This document shows, one piece after another, positions 24,236 through 33,178 of a stretch of 64,000 nucleotides of DNA (position 1 is its first letter; each line of letters begins with the position of its first letter). The position numbers and the translations under genes are program-made. The notes beneath the pieces are model-generated. The model had not been told where the DNA came from and did no database searches. It was given only the letters and a program-made list of their open reading frames with translations. This stretch comes from Candidatus Nitrososphaera gargensis Ga9.2 (GTDB lineage: Archaea; Thermoproteota; Nitrososphaeria; Nitrososphaerales; Nitrososphaeraceae), in the NCBI RefSeq assembly GCF_000303155.1, contig NC_018719.1, positions 248,001-312,000 on the forward strand, in the 5' to 3' direction.

Positions 24236-24793
24236 TTGGGCAATTTTGTGAAAAGTCCATCATCTGGTCCTGGTACGGTGGTAGGTGACACGCACGCCGC
24301 AAGCCTGACAGGCAATGACACACATGCTCTTGGTAATGACCCTTCCAGCGCCGGAGGGTCAAGCGGCACCGGTAACACAATAAATGCGAACGTGTATGAT
24401 GCGTGGGCAAACACTGTGGAAAACACGGCATATATTCTTGCTGCTGTTACTCCGGGCGGAGCAACTAATTTAATTTATGTCTGTGCGCTCGTAAGAGGCT
24501 ATAAAACCGCAAATGCCGGAACAATCACGTATAGGTTGAAAGAGAACACAATAACATTAGCAAGCGTAACCAGTGCATCTTTGGCCGTTAATACGGCCGA
24601 TTCTGCAAGAGCAATTGAGATCACGTTGGTAAATCAATCTGTAGCACAACATACATACAGCATTACATTTCAAGGTAGCACTAGCGAAGTGCGGAGCATA
24701 TTTGCGGGCGGCTGTGCCAAGCCGGTTACATTATCAGGCAGCGATACTCACGCCGCAAGTTTGACAGGAGGGTCGGGAACGTGTCAGTTATAA
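24236..24793 (+). CDS. Copy-B THAASLTG-repeat protein (185 aa)
   Basis: Same as 6507-7064. Confidence 0.55.
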   Translation: MGNFVKSPSSGPGTVVGDTHAASLTGNDTHALGNDPSSAGGSSGTGNTINANVYDAWANTVENTAYILAAVTPGGATNLIYVCALVRGYKTANAGTITYRLKENTITLASVTSASLAVNTADSARAIEITLVNQSVAQHTYSITFQGSTSEVRSIFAGGCAKPVTLSGSDTHAASLTGGSGTCQL

Positions 24794-25077
24794 AATTCAG
24801 AATTCCACCGGGGTTTAATATCAAGGGCAAAGGCACTTTTTTTGACAGTGATGAGGTAAGGCGGCGGCTTAAAGGTAAGTATCCACAGATGGCAGACGAG
24901 ACTAAAAAGGCACAATACGTGCTGGGCGCTATAACGTACGATGATACAACAGGGCTTGTGACGATCGAAATAAACACGCCAAATACAGCATTAATGACAG
25001 AGGGACAAAAGCAGACTATCAAAAATGAAATTGCATCGTGGGTTGAGTTCATGGGGTGGGAGGCTGACAGCGCCTAA
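24781..25077 (+). CDS. Copy-B small virion-region protein (98 aa)
   Basis: Same as 7052-7348. Confidence 0.6.
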   Translation: MSVIKFRIPPGFNIKGKGTFFDSDEVRRRLKGKYPQMADETKKAQYVLGAITYDDTTGLVTIEINTPNTALMTEGQKQTIKNEIASWVEFMGWEADSA

Positions 25078-25844
25078 TGTCGGCAATACCCTATGCGTTA
25101 CTGAAAGACAGCGTTGCAATCAAAATTAAAAGTTTGGCAGAACATGCACCCGCCGACGGCGAGAAAATTTTCTTCGCCTTTCCGCGCCAAGACCTGTCGC
25201 CATCGGTGGTTACTGCGGATATATTTTTTGCATCAATTTATTCTGATGGTAGTTGGAGCATACGGCCCTTAGGCGTATATCAGCGGCCGGGTGTCACAGC
25301 GCCGCCAGAGGCTTGGTGGGGTGGTATGGACTTTGTTATTGACCACGGAACGACTCGCTGCCCAGATTGTTTATCGCGGTCATGGGTTGCAACAGGATAT
25401 CCTTTAAAACAACCTTATCAATTCTATAAAATTACGAGCCAAGAGCCGACGCCAAGCCAGACCACAACGACAAGCACCACGCCAAGCCAGAGCCAGAACC
25501 AAGGCACGACACCGACAGAGGCGATCAGTCAGCCAACAATACCGGGAGTGACGCCAACACCCACACCGACCCCGACACCGACGCCAAGCCAGACCACAAC
25601 GACAAGCACCACGCCAAGCCAGAGCCAGAACCAAGGCACGACACCGACAGAGGCGATCAGTCAGCCAACAATACCGGGAGTGACGCCAACACCCACACCG
25701 ACCCCGACACCGACGCCAAGCCAGACCACAACGACAAGCACCACGCCAAAACAATGGTATGAGGATGTGACAACTTTGATCGTGCTTGCAGTTGTAGCCA
25801 TGATCTCTATTGCGGTTGTCATAGTGGTGAGGCAAATAAAATGA
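25077..25844 (+). CDS. Thr/Pro-repeat stalk protein, long allele (255 aa)
   Basis: The same head and membrane anchor as 7348-7983, but the stalk carries one additional 44-residue unit (SQSQNQGTTPTEAISQP..TPTPTP..TPSQTTTTST). This is the only difference noticed between the two proviral copies. A longer stalk would push the head domain further from the virion membrane. Function of the head is unknown. Confidence 0.65.
   Translation: MSAIPYALLKDSVAIKIKSLAEHAPADGEKIFFAFPRQDLSPSVVTADIFFASIYSDGSWSIRPLGVYQRPGVTAPPEAWWGGMDFVIDHGTTRCPDCLSRSWVATGYPLKQPYQFYKITSQEPTPSQTTTTSTTPSQSQNQGTTPTEAISQPTIPGVTPTPTPTPTPTPSQTTTTSTTPSQSQNQGTTPTEAISQPTIPGVTPTPTPTPTPTPSQTTTTSTTPKQWYEDVTTLIVLAVVAMISIAVVIVVRQIK
25446..25749 (+). 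repeat. Two tandem 132-bp units in the long stalk allele
   Basis: Unit boundaries starting CCGACGCCAAGCCAGACCAC lie at 25446, 25578 and 25710. Each 132-bp unit encodes 44 residues in frame; copy A has only one. Confidence 0.9.
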
Positions 25845-25862
25845 GCACATATACACAATTTG

Positions 25863-25909
25863 GCGCCCTGCGGGCGCTGGGCGCAAAACCTTATTTCGGC
25901 CGCTTTTTT
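25863..25909 (+). terminator. Copy-B hairpin/T-run after the late operon
   Basis: Same GCGCCC/GGGCGC stem and following T-run as 8001-8048, near the right end of the provirus. Confidence 0.5.
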
Positions 25910-25991
25910 GCCCCTATCTTTTGGTTTTGTCCGAAAGTCCTATTTTGTAACAAAGTTCACATTTTAGGCTTCGGGGAATGTTACGACTTAG

Positions 25992-26004
25992 GGGTTTCCA
26001 GAAA
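25992..26004. other. Right attachment site (attR) of the provirus
   Basis: Identity with copy A stops after GGGTTTCCAGAAA; the final A is also the first base of the host ATG at 26004. The att core is therefore at or within these bases, and insertion leaves the downstream reading frame intact. The matching attL is outside the window. Confidence 0.65.
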
Positions 26005-26228
26005 TGCTAGGCAGCAAAGAAGGCGTCGATGACCAGTTCATCGGGATCATAGACGACCTCGTGGTAATGTCCGAGAACGACTCTGAGCTGGCTGAGGGGC
26101 TCAAGTGGATCGATGCCCAGTCGCAGAAGAACGGCGTCACATTTTACGAGATGGCCATGATAATCCTGAGAAAGCACATGGCCGAGAGAAGGGCCAAAGA
26201 GTGGCTAAAGAACAAGCTCAGCCAGTAG
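26004..26228 (+). CDS. Small host protein at the integration site (74 aa)
   Basis: The first codon sits exactly at the proviral boundary. The protein is acidic N-terminally (VDDQFIGIIDDLVVMSENDSE) and basic at the end (AERRAKEWLKNKL), all helical, with no recognised domain. Its 3' end overlaps the convergent malic enzyme gene by 11 bp. Either the phage targets the 5' end of this gene, replacing its promoter, or the native N-terminus was longer and has been cut off. Confidence 0.55.
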   Translation: MLGSKEGVDDQFIGIIDDLVVMSENDSELAEGLKWIDAQSQKNGVTFYEMAMIILRKHMAERRAKEWLKNKLSQ

Positions 26229-27471
26229 TAGCAGTAGCCGAGCGAACTGCCTTGTTGACCACTTCTTGTATTCTTGAGTCTGTAACATCAGGCACGATGT
26301 TGAACGGGCTCAGCCTGTCCTTTGGTATGAGATCTGCTAGTGCACAAGCCACGTTCACGAGCAATTGCTGGCTTATCTTCCGTATCCTGTTGTCAAGGAT
26401 AGCCCTCATTGTGAATGGGAAGACCAGCGCGTTGTTAGCCCTATTCTCAAACTTGTAGCTGCCCGTGGCTATCACCTTTGCCCCGGCGTCAAACGCCTCC
26501 TTTGGATGTATCTCGGGGTCAGGGTTTGTGAGCGGGAATATTATAGGGTCCTTGCTCATAGACCTCACCATCTCGGCAGTCAATAGCTTCTTGACTCCAG
26601 AGACTCCGATAAAGACATCTCTGCCCCTGACGGCGTCTGCAAGAGTGGTGACTCCCTCTTTGTGGTTCGTTATCAAGGCAAGCTCGTACTTGTACCTGTT
26701 CATTGTCTCTGGAGCCCTCGCCTTTGAGATGACGCCATGAGAATCTATGACTACCATGTCCCTTATCCCTATCGCATACAAAATTTTCACGATGCCATAG
26801 CCGGCAGAGCCTGCGCCGGCCACAAGCACACTGGTGTCCTCCGGCTTTCTCTTTGTGAGCCGCAGCGCGTTGAGAAGAGCAGCGAGAGTGACAACAGCGG
26901 TGCCGTGCTGGTCGTCGTGGAAGACTGGGATGTCTAGCTCCTCTGTGAGCCTGTCGACTATCTCAAGAACCTTCGGGGTCTCGATATCCTCGATGTTGAT
27001 GCCGCCAAAGACTGGAGCAATGTTCTTGACCGTCCTTACTATTTCGTCGGCGTTAGTAGTCTGCAGGCATATCGGGAACGCATCGACGTTGCCAAACTGC
27101 TTGTACAGTACGGCCTTGCCTTCCATCACAGGAAGAGCGGCCTCCGGCCCTAGCGACCCAAGGCCAAGCGTCCTCGTGCCATCGGTCACGATGGCCACAT
27201 TGTTCCACTTGCTCGTGTATTCATATGCCTTTTGCCTGTCAGCCGCTATCTCTAGGCAGACTTCTGCCACGCCGGGTGTGTAAGCAATGCTGATTTCATG
27301 GGGAGACCTTGCAGAAACCTTGCTTCGCACTTCAATCTTGCCGCGGACACGCCTGTGCAGCTCAAGTGCCTGCTGGCCAAGGGTGGCCTTTGGTTTGCCG
27401 CGCGGCTTTTTTCTCCTTTTCTGTAAGCTTTCCATTTTTTGTACCTGCTGTGTGCTCTCTGTCTGTTTCAT
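26218..27471 (-). CDS. NAD(P)-dependent malic enzyme (417 aa)
   Basis: Decarboxylates malate to pyruvate. Family motifs: SIAYTPGVAEVC near residue 60, VTDGTRTLGLGSLGPEA, NIEDIETP, the metal-binding FHDDQHGTAVV and the Rossmann VLVAGAGSAGYG. The length fits the short archaeal/bacterial MaeB-type enzyme without a phosphotransacetylase domain. The N-terminal 30 residues are basic and Gln/Lys rich, so an internal start is possible. It lies 9 bp downstream of citrate synthase on the same strand and is probably co-transcribed, linking C4 acids to pyruvate. Confidence 0.9.
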   Translation of the reverse strand: MKQTESTQQVQKMESLQKRRKKPRGKPKATLGQQALELHRRVRGKIEVRSKVSARSPHEISIAYTPGVAEVCLEIAADRQKAYEYTSKWNNVAIVTDGTRTLGLGSLGPEAALPVMEGKAVLYKQFGNVDAFPICLQTTNADEIVRTVKNIAPVFGGINIEDIETPKVLEIVDRLTEELDIPVFHDDQHGTAVVTLAALLNALRLTKRKPEDTSVLVAGAGSAGYGIVKILYAIGIRDMVVIDSHGVISKARAPETMNRYKYELALITNHKEGVTTLADAVRGRDVFIGVSGVKKLLTAEMVRSMSKDPIIFPLTNPDPEIHPKEAFDAGAKVIATGSYKFENRANNALVFPFTMRAILDNRIRKISQQLLVNVACALADLIPKDRLSPFNIVPDVTDSRIQEVVNKAVRSATATTG

Positions 27472-27480
27472 GTAGCCTAT

Positions 27481-28665
27481 TTAAGAAGTGTGCTGCTGCT
27501 CCTGCCTGCCTGAAAGCGGCGTGTACTCGCAGCCCATCGGCCCGCAGTACTTGCCCACATAGACCGCCTTTGGGCGGTAGAGCGCCGGCTTGGGCGCCGC
27601 TTCTGCAAACTTTTCCTCAATGACATGAGCCGACCAGCCTGCAATCCTTGATATCGCGAAAATGGGCGTGTTAAGGTCCATCGGGATGCCCATGCTGTAG
27701 TAGAGCGATGCGCTGTAGAGATCAACGTTTGGGTATATCGCCTGCCTCTTGTGCTCCAGCATGTACTTTTTGGTGGCGCGCTCGACCCGCTCGGTGATCT
27801 CGTACCACTTGTTGTTCTTTTCTCTTGAAATTTCCTTCGACAGCCTTGCCAAAACATCTGCGCGCGGATCGGTTGTCCTGTAGACAGCGTGGCCCATGCC
27901 CATTATCCTGCCGCCCGACTGGAGCCGGCTTGCGACCCACTTGTCTACGTTGGCCGGGTCGGCTATCTCTAGCAACATCTTCATCACCTGGACGTTTGCG
28001 CCGCCATGGAGCTCGCCGGAGAGCGCGCCGACAGCGCCGCTGATGCAGGCGTACATGTGCGCCCTTGTCGAAGCTATCTCACGCGCTGCAAAGGTGGAAG
28101 CGTTAAAGCTGTGCTCTGCGTGCAGAATGAGGCAGATATCCATCACCTTGACTTCTTCGGCCGATGGCTCGACCCCTCTCAGCATGTAGAGAAAGTTGGC
28201 TGCGTGCGATCCTTCCTCCAACGGGTCGACAACATGCTGGCCGTTTCTCACCCTGTTCCAGGCGGCCACGATAGCCGGTATCTTTGCGATAAGAGTGATC
28301 GCGCGCCTGACGTGGGCCTCTTTGGAGCTGTCCTCGATGTTGAGGTCATAGTCGGCCAGCTCTGAAACACATGACTGCAGGACATCCATCGGCTGGGCGC
28401 GCTTGGGCCGGTTCTTCAGATTCTTTATCAGGGGTTCCGGGATTCCCCGCGCCTCAGTGAGCCGGCGGCTGAAATCCTTGAGCTGGCTTGCAGTAGGCAG
28501 CTCGCCAAAAAGCAATAGGTAGGCGGTCTCTTCAAAGGTAGAATGTTTGACGAGATCAAGAATGTCGTAGCCACGATAGATGAGCTTGCCGTTCTCGCCG
28601 TCGATAGAGCATATCTTTGTGTCGGCAACTTCGATGTTGCGAAGCCCGATGTTGCGTGCATCCAT
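27481..28665 (-). CDS. gltA: Citrate synthase (394 aa)
   Basis: Condenses acetyl-CoA and oxaloacetate. Motifs: YRGYDILDLVKHSTFEETAY at about 30-50, catalytic histidines in HAEHSFNAST and GELHGGAN, GMGHAVYRTTDPRADVL, and the catalytic Asp region NVDLYSASLYYSMGIP. Length about 390 aa is normal for archaeal citrate synthase. It heads a two-gene unit with malic enzyme. A stretch of 134 bp separates it from the divergent purM. Confidence 0.93.
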   Translation of the reverse strand: MDARNIGLRNIEVADTKICSIDGENGKLIYRGYDILDLVKHSTFEETAYLLLFGELPTASQLKDFSRRLTEARGIPEPLIKNLKNRPKRAQPMDVLQSCVSELADYDLNIEDSSKEAHVRRAITLIAKIPAIVAAWNRVRNGQHVVDPLEEGSHAANFLYMLRGVEPSAEEVKVMDICLILHAEHSFNASTFAAREIASTRAHMYACISGAVGALSGELHGGANVQVMKMLLEIADPANVDKWVASRLQSGGRIMGMGHAVYRTTDPRADVLARLSKEISREKNNKWYEITERVERATKKYMLEHKRQAIYPNVDLYSASLYYSMGIPMDLNTPIFAISRIAGWSAHVIEEKFAEAAPKPALYRPKAVYVGKYCGPMGCEYTPLSGRQEQQHTS

Positions 28666-28799
28666 TTATTATGGGAGCTATTGCCCTCAGTTTCTATATT
28701 AAAGTAATGTATCATCTTTGTTGAGCGTGATGTAAGGATGCTTACTCTTTTTGGCGAGACTCGAACATTTATTAAAAGACTTTTGGCTGCCTTGTACCG

Positions 28800-29864
28800 T
28801 TGAAGAAAAAAGGCGGGGGCGTGACGTACCGGGACGCCGGGGTCGACGTGGGCAAGATACGCACGGCGCAAAAGTCGATAGGCGAGATAATTTCTGCAAC
28901 TCATCGCATGGCTGCGGCAGGCAAGGTGGTGTCGGGCTTTGGCCACTACGCTGGCCTGATCAAGCTCGGGCGTGAGCTCCTTGCCCTCCATTCTGATGGC
29001 GTCGGCACAAAGGTGCTCGTTGCGCAGCTAATGAACAAATTCGATACCATAGGGATAGACTGCGTTGCAATGAACGTCAACGATGTCATTTGCGTCGGTG
29101 CGCAGCCTGTCGGCTTTATAGATTACGTCGCCCTCAGGCAGCCAAACGAGGAGCTCCTGCAGGAAATAGCAAAGGGGCTGGTGGAAGGCGCAAGGCAGTC
29201 GCAGATGGCGATAGTCGGCGGCGAGACTGCCATCCTGCCAGATGTCATAACAGGCGAAGGAGAGAACGCGTTCGACCTCGCAGGGATGGTCATGGGGGTA
29301 GTGGTAAAGGGCAAGCCGATCTTGGGAAGCGCAATCAAGCCCGGCGATGTTATACTAGGGGTTGAAAGCAGCGGGCTCCACTCTAACGGCTATACGCTTG
29401 CGCGCAAGGTCTTGCTGTCAAAGTATTCCGTCGACGACAACGCCGAACATCTTGTACAGACAGTGGGCGAAGAGCTCCTGATCCCGACCAAAATCTATGT
29501 CAGGCCGGTTATGGAAATCATAAAGAAGAAAAAGATCAAAGTGCATGGCCTTGCAAACATTACCGGCGGCTCGTTCACAAAGCTGTCCCGGCTCAACGTC
29601 AGGGTAAGGTACGACCTTGACGACCTGCCGGCGCCGACAGGCATATTTCGGCAGATACAGGTCGATGGTGAGATCGAAAGCAGAGAGATGTACCGCACGT
29701 TCAACATGGGCGTGGGCTTTTGCGTCATTGCACCAAAGGCAAGCACCGACGACATAATCAGTGTCTTTGCAAAGTACAAGATGCACTGTAGAGCCATTGG
29801 CAGGATAGAAAAGGGCAGTGGCGAAGTCGCTGCCAAAATAGACGGCAGAAAAGAAGCACTGTAA
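28800..29864 (+). CDS. purM: Phosphoribosylformylglycinamidine cyclo-ligase
   Basis: Catalyses the fifth step of purine synthesis (FGAM to AIR, ATP-dependent). Motifs typical of PurM: TYRDAGVDVG at the start, HSDGVGTKVLVAQ, GGETAILPDV, SSGLHSNGYTLARKV and NITGGSF. TTG at 28800 is the annotated start; GTG 28821 (VTYRDAG) is a close alternative and agrees with the family's usual N-terminus. Length about 350 aa is standard. Confidence 0.93.
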   Translation: MKKKGGGVTYRDAGVDVGKIRTAQKSIGEIISATHRMAAAGKVVSGFGHYAGLIKLGRELLALHSDGVGTKVLVAQLMNKFDTIGIDCVAMNVNDVICVGAQPVGFIDYVALRQPNEELLQEIAKGLVEGARQSQMAIVGGETAILPDVITGEGENAFDLAGMVMGVVVKGKPILGSAIKPGDVILGVESSGLHSNGYTLARKVLLSKYSVDDNAEHLVQTVGEELLIPTKIYVRPVMEIIKKKKIKVHGLANITGGSFTKLSRLNVRVRYDLDDLPAPTGIFRQIQVDGEIESREMYRTFNMGVGFCVIAPKASTDDIISVFAKYKMHCRAIGRIEKGSGEVAAKIDGRKEAL

Positions 29865-29902
29865 ACAAAAATTAATATGCGTTCTTCTGTAATTGTCCAG
29901 AA

Positions 29903-31495
29903 TTGCTCTCAGTGACTGACAACAACAATAGCAGCTATCAGCAGGCCTGCAGATCGATCGCCGAGCAGATCGAGAGCAGGAAACTACTGTCAGTCAGGCA
30001 GGCCCTCAAGGTTGTCAGGGAAGTGGCATCGGCCTACCATCTGGACACGATGCCAAAGAACGAGCACATCATTCATCATATTCATGATAATCGCTACCGG
30101 CGTCTATTGATGGTCAAGCCGGCCAAGACAGCGTCTGGCGTAGCAGTAGTTGCGGTGATGCCCAAGCCATACGAGTGCCCACATGGCAGGTGCACCTACT
30201 GCCCAGGTGGCATCGAATTCAACACGCCGCTCAGCTATACCGGCACAGAGCCGGCGACAAAGGCCGCGCAAAAGTTCAGTTACGACCCATACCAGCAGGT
30301 ATGCGGCAAGATGGAGCAGCTGCAATCAAGAGGCCACGACACTGGCAAGACCGAGATCGTGATCGTGGGGGGCACCTTTCCATTTATGCCTGCAGACTAC
30401 CAGAGGGAGTTTGCAAAATCGTGCTATGACGCTCTCAACGGCAGGAGATCATCTAGCCTGCAAGAAGCGATATCCATCAACGAGACTGCAGACAACAGGT
30501 GCGTCGGGTTCACAGTTGAAACAAAGCCCGATTATTGCAAAGAGCCGCATATTGACCTGATGCTCGAGCTTGGGGTAACAAGGGTAGAGATCGGTGTCCA
30601 GTCGCTTCGCAATAGCGTCTACAAACTGGTGAACAGAGGGCATACGCTTGACGATGTGGTTGACGCATTTAGGATTGCACGGGACGCCGGCTACAAGATA
30701 GTCGCGCACATGATGCCTGGCCTGCCGGGTAGCTCACCTGAAAAAGATGTCGAGGACTTCAGGCGGCTATTTGAAGATGATGCTTTCAAGCCGGACATGC
30801 TAAAGATCTACCCGACGCTTGTGCTGGAACACACCGGCCTCTTCAGGATGCACAAGGCCGGCAAGTATCGAGCTTACTCTGATGATGATTTTGTCAATGT
30901 CATAGTTGAAGCAAAGAAGGTGGTGCCAGAGTGGGTACGTATAATGCGTGTGCAGCGTGAAATAGAGTCAAAGGACATTGTTGCTGGACCCAAGAGCGGC
31001 AACCTCCGGCAGATCGTACTGCAAAGGCTGAGGCAGCAGGGCTATAGGTGCAGGTGCATCAGGTGCAGGGAAACCGGCCTGCAGAGGAGGTACCCTGATG
31101 AAGACGAAGTTACGCTGAGAAGGACTGATTACTCTGCTTCAGGTGGACGAGAAGTATTCCTGTCATATGAAAGCAAGGACGGCGACACCATACTTGGCTT
31201 TCTGCGGCTGCGCAGGGTGGCAAAGCCTCACAGGAACGAGCTTGGCGGAGCCGCCATAGTGCGCGAACTCCATGTGTACGGGCAGGCGGTGAGCGTCGGA
31301 AGCAAAGAGATCGATGGCAGCTACCAGCACAGAGGGTATGGCACAAAATTGCTAAGGGAAGCCGAGCGCATTGCAAAAGACGAATTTGGAGTCACCAAGA
31401 TCGCAGTAATTAGCGCCATCGGCACAAGACAATACTACAAGAAGAAGCTGGGTTACTGTCAGGACGGCCCGTACGTTTCAAAGGTGTTGTTATAG
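29903..31495 (+). CDS. elp3: Elp3-type tRNA U34 carboxymethyl synthase
   Basis: Radical-SAM enzyme fused to a GNAT acetyltransferase; it makes the cm5 group of wobble uridine in tRNA. The radical SAM cluster is CPHGRCTYCPGG (about residues 92-103), followed by ETKPDYCKEPHIDLML and VEIGVQSL. The C-terminal GNAT has the acetyl-CoA loop QHRGYGTKLLREAE and ends with YYKKLGY. At 530 aa it is full length. Six bp separate it from lysS. Confidence 0.93.
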   Translation: MLSVTDNNNSSYQQACRSIAEQIESRKLLSVRQALKVVREVASAYHLDTMPKNEHIIHHIHDNRYRRLLMVKPAKTASGVAVVAVMPKPYECPHGRCTYCPGGIEFNTPLSYTGTEPATKAAQKFSYDPYQQVCGKMEQLQSRGHDTGKTEIVIVGGTFPFMPADYQREFAKSCYDALNGRRSSSLQEAISINETADNRCVGFTVETKPDYCKEPHIDLMLELGVTRVEIGVQSLRNSVYKLVNRGHTLDDVVDAFRIARDAGYKIVAHMMPGLPGSSPEKDVEDFRRLFEDDAFKPDMLKIYPTLVLEHTGLFRMHKAGKYRAYSDDDFVNVIVEAKKVVPEWVRIMRVQREIESKDIVAGPKSGNLRQIVLQRLRQQGYRCRCIRCRETGLQRRYPDEDEVTLRRTDYSASGGREVFLSYESKDGDTILGFLRLRRVAKPHRNELGGAAIVRELHVYGQAVSVGSKEIDGSYQHRGYGTKLLREAERIAKDEFGVTKIAVISAIGTRQYYKKKLGYCQDGPYVSKVLL

Positions 31496-31500
31496 TAAAA

Positions 31501-33117
31501 ATGGAAGAGCAAATCGGCAAGGGCACGTGGATAGACAAGGTCGCAGACATCTTGATAAAGAGGGAGAAAAAGCTGGGCCGAAGCCTGGATCTGATAAGGG
31601 TCGAGAGCGGGCTTGGCGCGTCCGGCATACCTCATATTGGCAGTATGGGCGATGCAGTGAGAGCATATGGCATCGCGCTTGCGCTTCAGAACTTTGGCTT
31701 CAAGTCCGAACTTGTTGCTTATTCAGACGACATGGATGGTCTGCGCAAGATCCCGCATGGCCTGCCCGACTGGCTGCAGGAGCATATCGCCCGGCCGGTG
31801 TCAAGCATCCCAGACCCGTTTGGCAGCTGCCACGCCTCCTATGGCGCGCACATGAGCAGCCTCCTTTTAGACGGGCTTGACAAGGCAGGGATCAAGTACC
31901 GCTTCCAGAGCGGCAGGGAGGCGTACAAGCAGGGGCTGCTTGTCAACCAGATCGACACCATATTGAAGAGCAGCGCCAAGCTGGGGCAGAAAATAGCCGA
32001 GTTCGTGGGGCAGGACAAGTACATCGAAGTGCTCCCGTATTTCCCGGTGTGCCACAACTGCGGCCGGCTCTACACTGCTGTTGCACAAAAATACCTGCCT
32101 GATGAAAAGAAAGTCACGTATGTCTGCTCTGGCAGCAGGATCGGCAAGGCTGATGTAAAGGGCTGCGGGCACAGGGGCGAGGCCGACATTGCCAAGGGCG
32201 AGGGCAAGCTTGCATGGAAGGTAGAGTTTGGTGCGAGATGGGCGGCTTTTGACATCCGCTTTGAGGCGTATGGCAAGGACATCATGGACTCTGTCAGGGT
32301 CAACGACTGGGTGGCGGATGAAATTCTCGGTTACGCCCACCCGCTGCACGTCAAGTATGAAATGTTCCTTGACAAGTCTGGCAAAAAGATAAGCAAGTCT
32401 GCCGGCAACGTGCTGACGCCCCAGATGTGGCTGCGCTACGGCACGCCTGAATCGATACTGCTTCTGCTGTTCAAGCGCATAACAGGCACGCGCCACGTCG
32501 GGCTGGATGACGTGCCAGTCCTGATGAAGGAGTACGATGATCTTGAAGACATTTACTTTGGCAGGGTAAAGGTCGACAACCCTGCCAAGCTGGTCAAGGA
32601 CAGGGGCCTCTACGAGTACATCAACAAGCTCCAGCCGCCCAAGCAGCCAGGCCCGCATGTATCCTACCAGCTCATCGCGCAGCAGGCCGCCATTTTCCCG
32701 TCTGGCGAGGAGGACAGGTACGACAAGATCTTTAACAGGCTTGTGACCTACAACATTGCAAAAGACAAGACCGACGCTATCATGCAAAAGATAAGGTTAG
32801 CGTCCAACTGGGCTGACGACAATATGGCTCGGGAAGAAAAGTTTGACATCAAGCTCTCCGATGCGCAAAGAAAGGCCATTATCGACCTGATAGAGGCGAT
32901 CAAGCCTTTTGCAGGCATGCAGAGCACCCCTGACAACGCCAAAGAGTTACAGTCAAAGGTGTTTGATGTTGCAAGGAACAACGGCATGGAGCCAAAAGAG
33001 TTCTTTACCCTGCTCTATCGGATGTTCCTTAACGCCGACAGGGGTCCGAGGATAGGCAACTACTTTTTGGATCTTGGCATAGACAGAGCTATCAGCGTTT
33101 TACAGAGATACCTATGA
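31501..33117 (+). CDS. lysS: Class I lysyl-tRNA synthetase
   Basis: Charges tRNA-Lys. The HIGH-type motif is GASGIPHIGSMGD (near residue 35-50) and the KMSKS-type loop is KKISKSAGN (about 297), with a central zinc-binding region (CHNCGRLY... CSGSR). Class I LysRS is typical of archaea and absent from most bacteria. The length of 538 aa is normal. The last gene before the CRISPR array, 61 bp away. Confidence 0.95.
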   Translation: MEEQIGKGTWIDKVADILIKREKKLGRSLDLIRVESGLGASGIPHIGSMGDAVRAYGIALALQNFGFKSELVAYSDDMDGLRKIPHGLPDWLQEHIARPVSSIPDPFGSCHASYGAHMSSLLLDGLDKAGIKYRFQSGREAYKQGLLVNQIDTILKSSAKLGQKIAEFVGQDKYIEVLPYFPVCHNCGRLYTAVAQKYLPDEKKVTYVCSGSRIGKADVKGCGHRGEADIAKGEGKLAWKVEFGARWAAFDIRFEAYGKDIMDSVRVNDWVADEILGYAHPLHVKYEMFLDKSGKKISKSAGNVLTPQMWLRYGTPESILLLLFKRITGTRHVGLDDVPVLMKEYDDLEDIYFGRVKVDNPAKLVKDRGLYEYINKLQPPKQPGPHVSYQLIAQQAAIFPSGEEDRYDKIFNRLVTYNIAKDKTDAIMQKIRLASNWADDNMAREEKFDIKLSDAQRKAIIDLIEAIKPFAGMQSTPDNAKELQSKVFDVARNNGMEPKEFFTLLYRMFLNADRGPRIGNYFLDLGIDRAISVLQRYL

Positions 33118-33178
33118 CTCTCTATTGGAGACTAACAGCTAGCTGATCTAATCTTCAACAAGATGCTAGAGCAACCAT

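Larger units (their letters stand above)
8144..26004. mobile_element. Provirus copy B, complete 17,861-bp unit
   Basis: One complete element from the internal junction to the right host boundary. Order: origin-like palindromes, early regulators, RHH-DUF5678/retropepsin pair, integrase, zinc-finger cluster, methyltransferase, then ATPase, capsid, membrane, fibre and stalk genes. No tail, portal or large terminase gene is seen. A DNA polymerase or recognisable Rep protein is also absent. Confidence 0.9.

Noticed and set aside
1-26004. Possible Caudovirales-type provirus
   Set aside because: No portal, large terminase, tape-measure or tail-sheath gene seen; the ATPase is A32-type.
25900-26060. 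tRNA gene at the integration site
   Set aside because: No cloverleaf or TTCNANNC-type arm is found on either strand near 26004.
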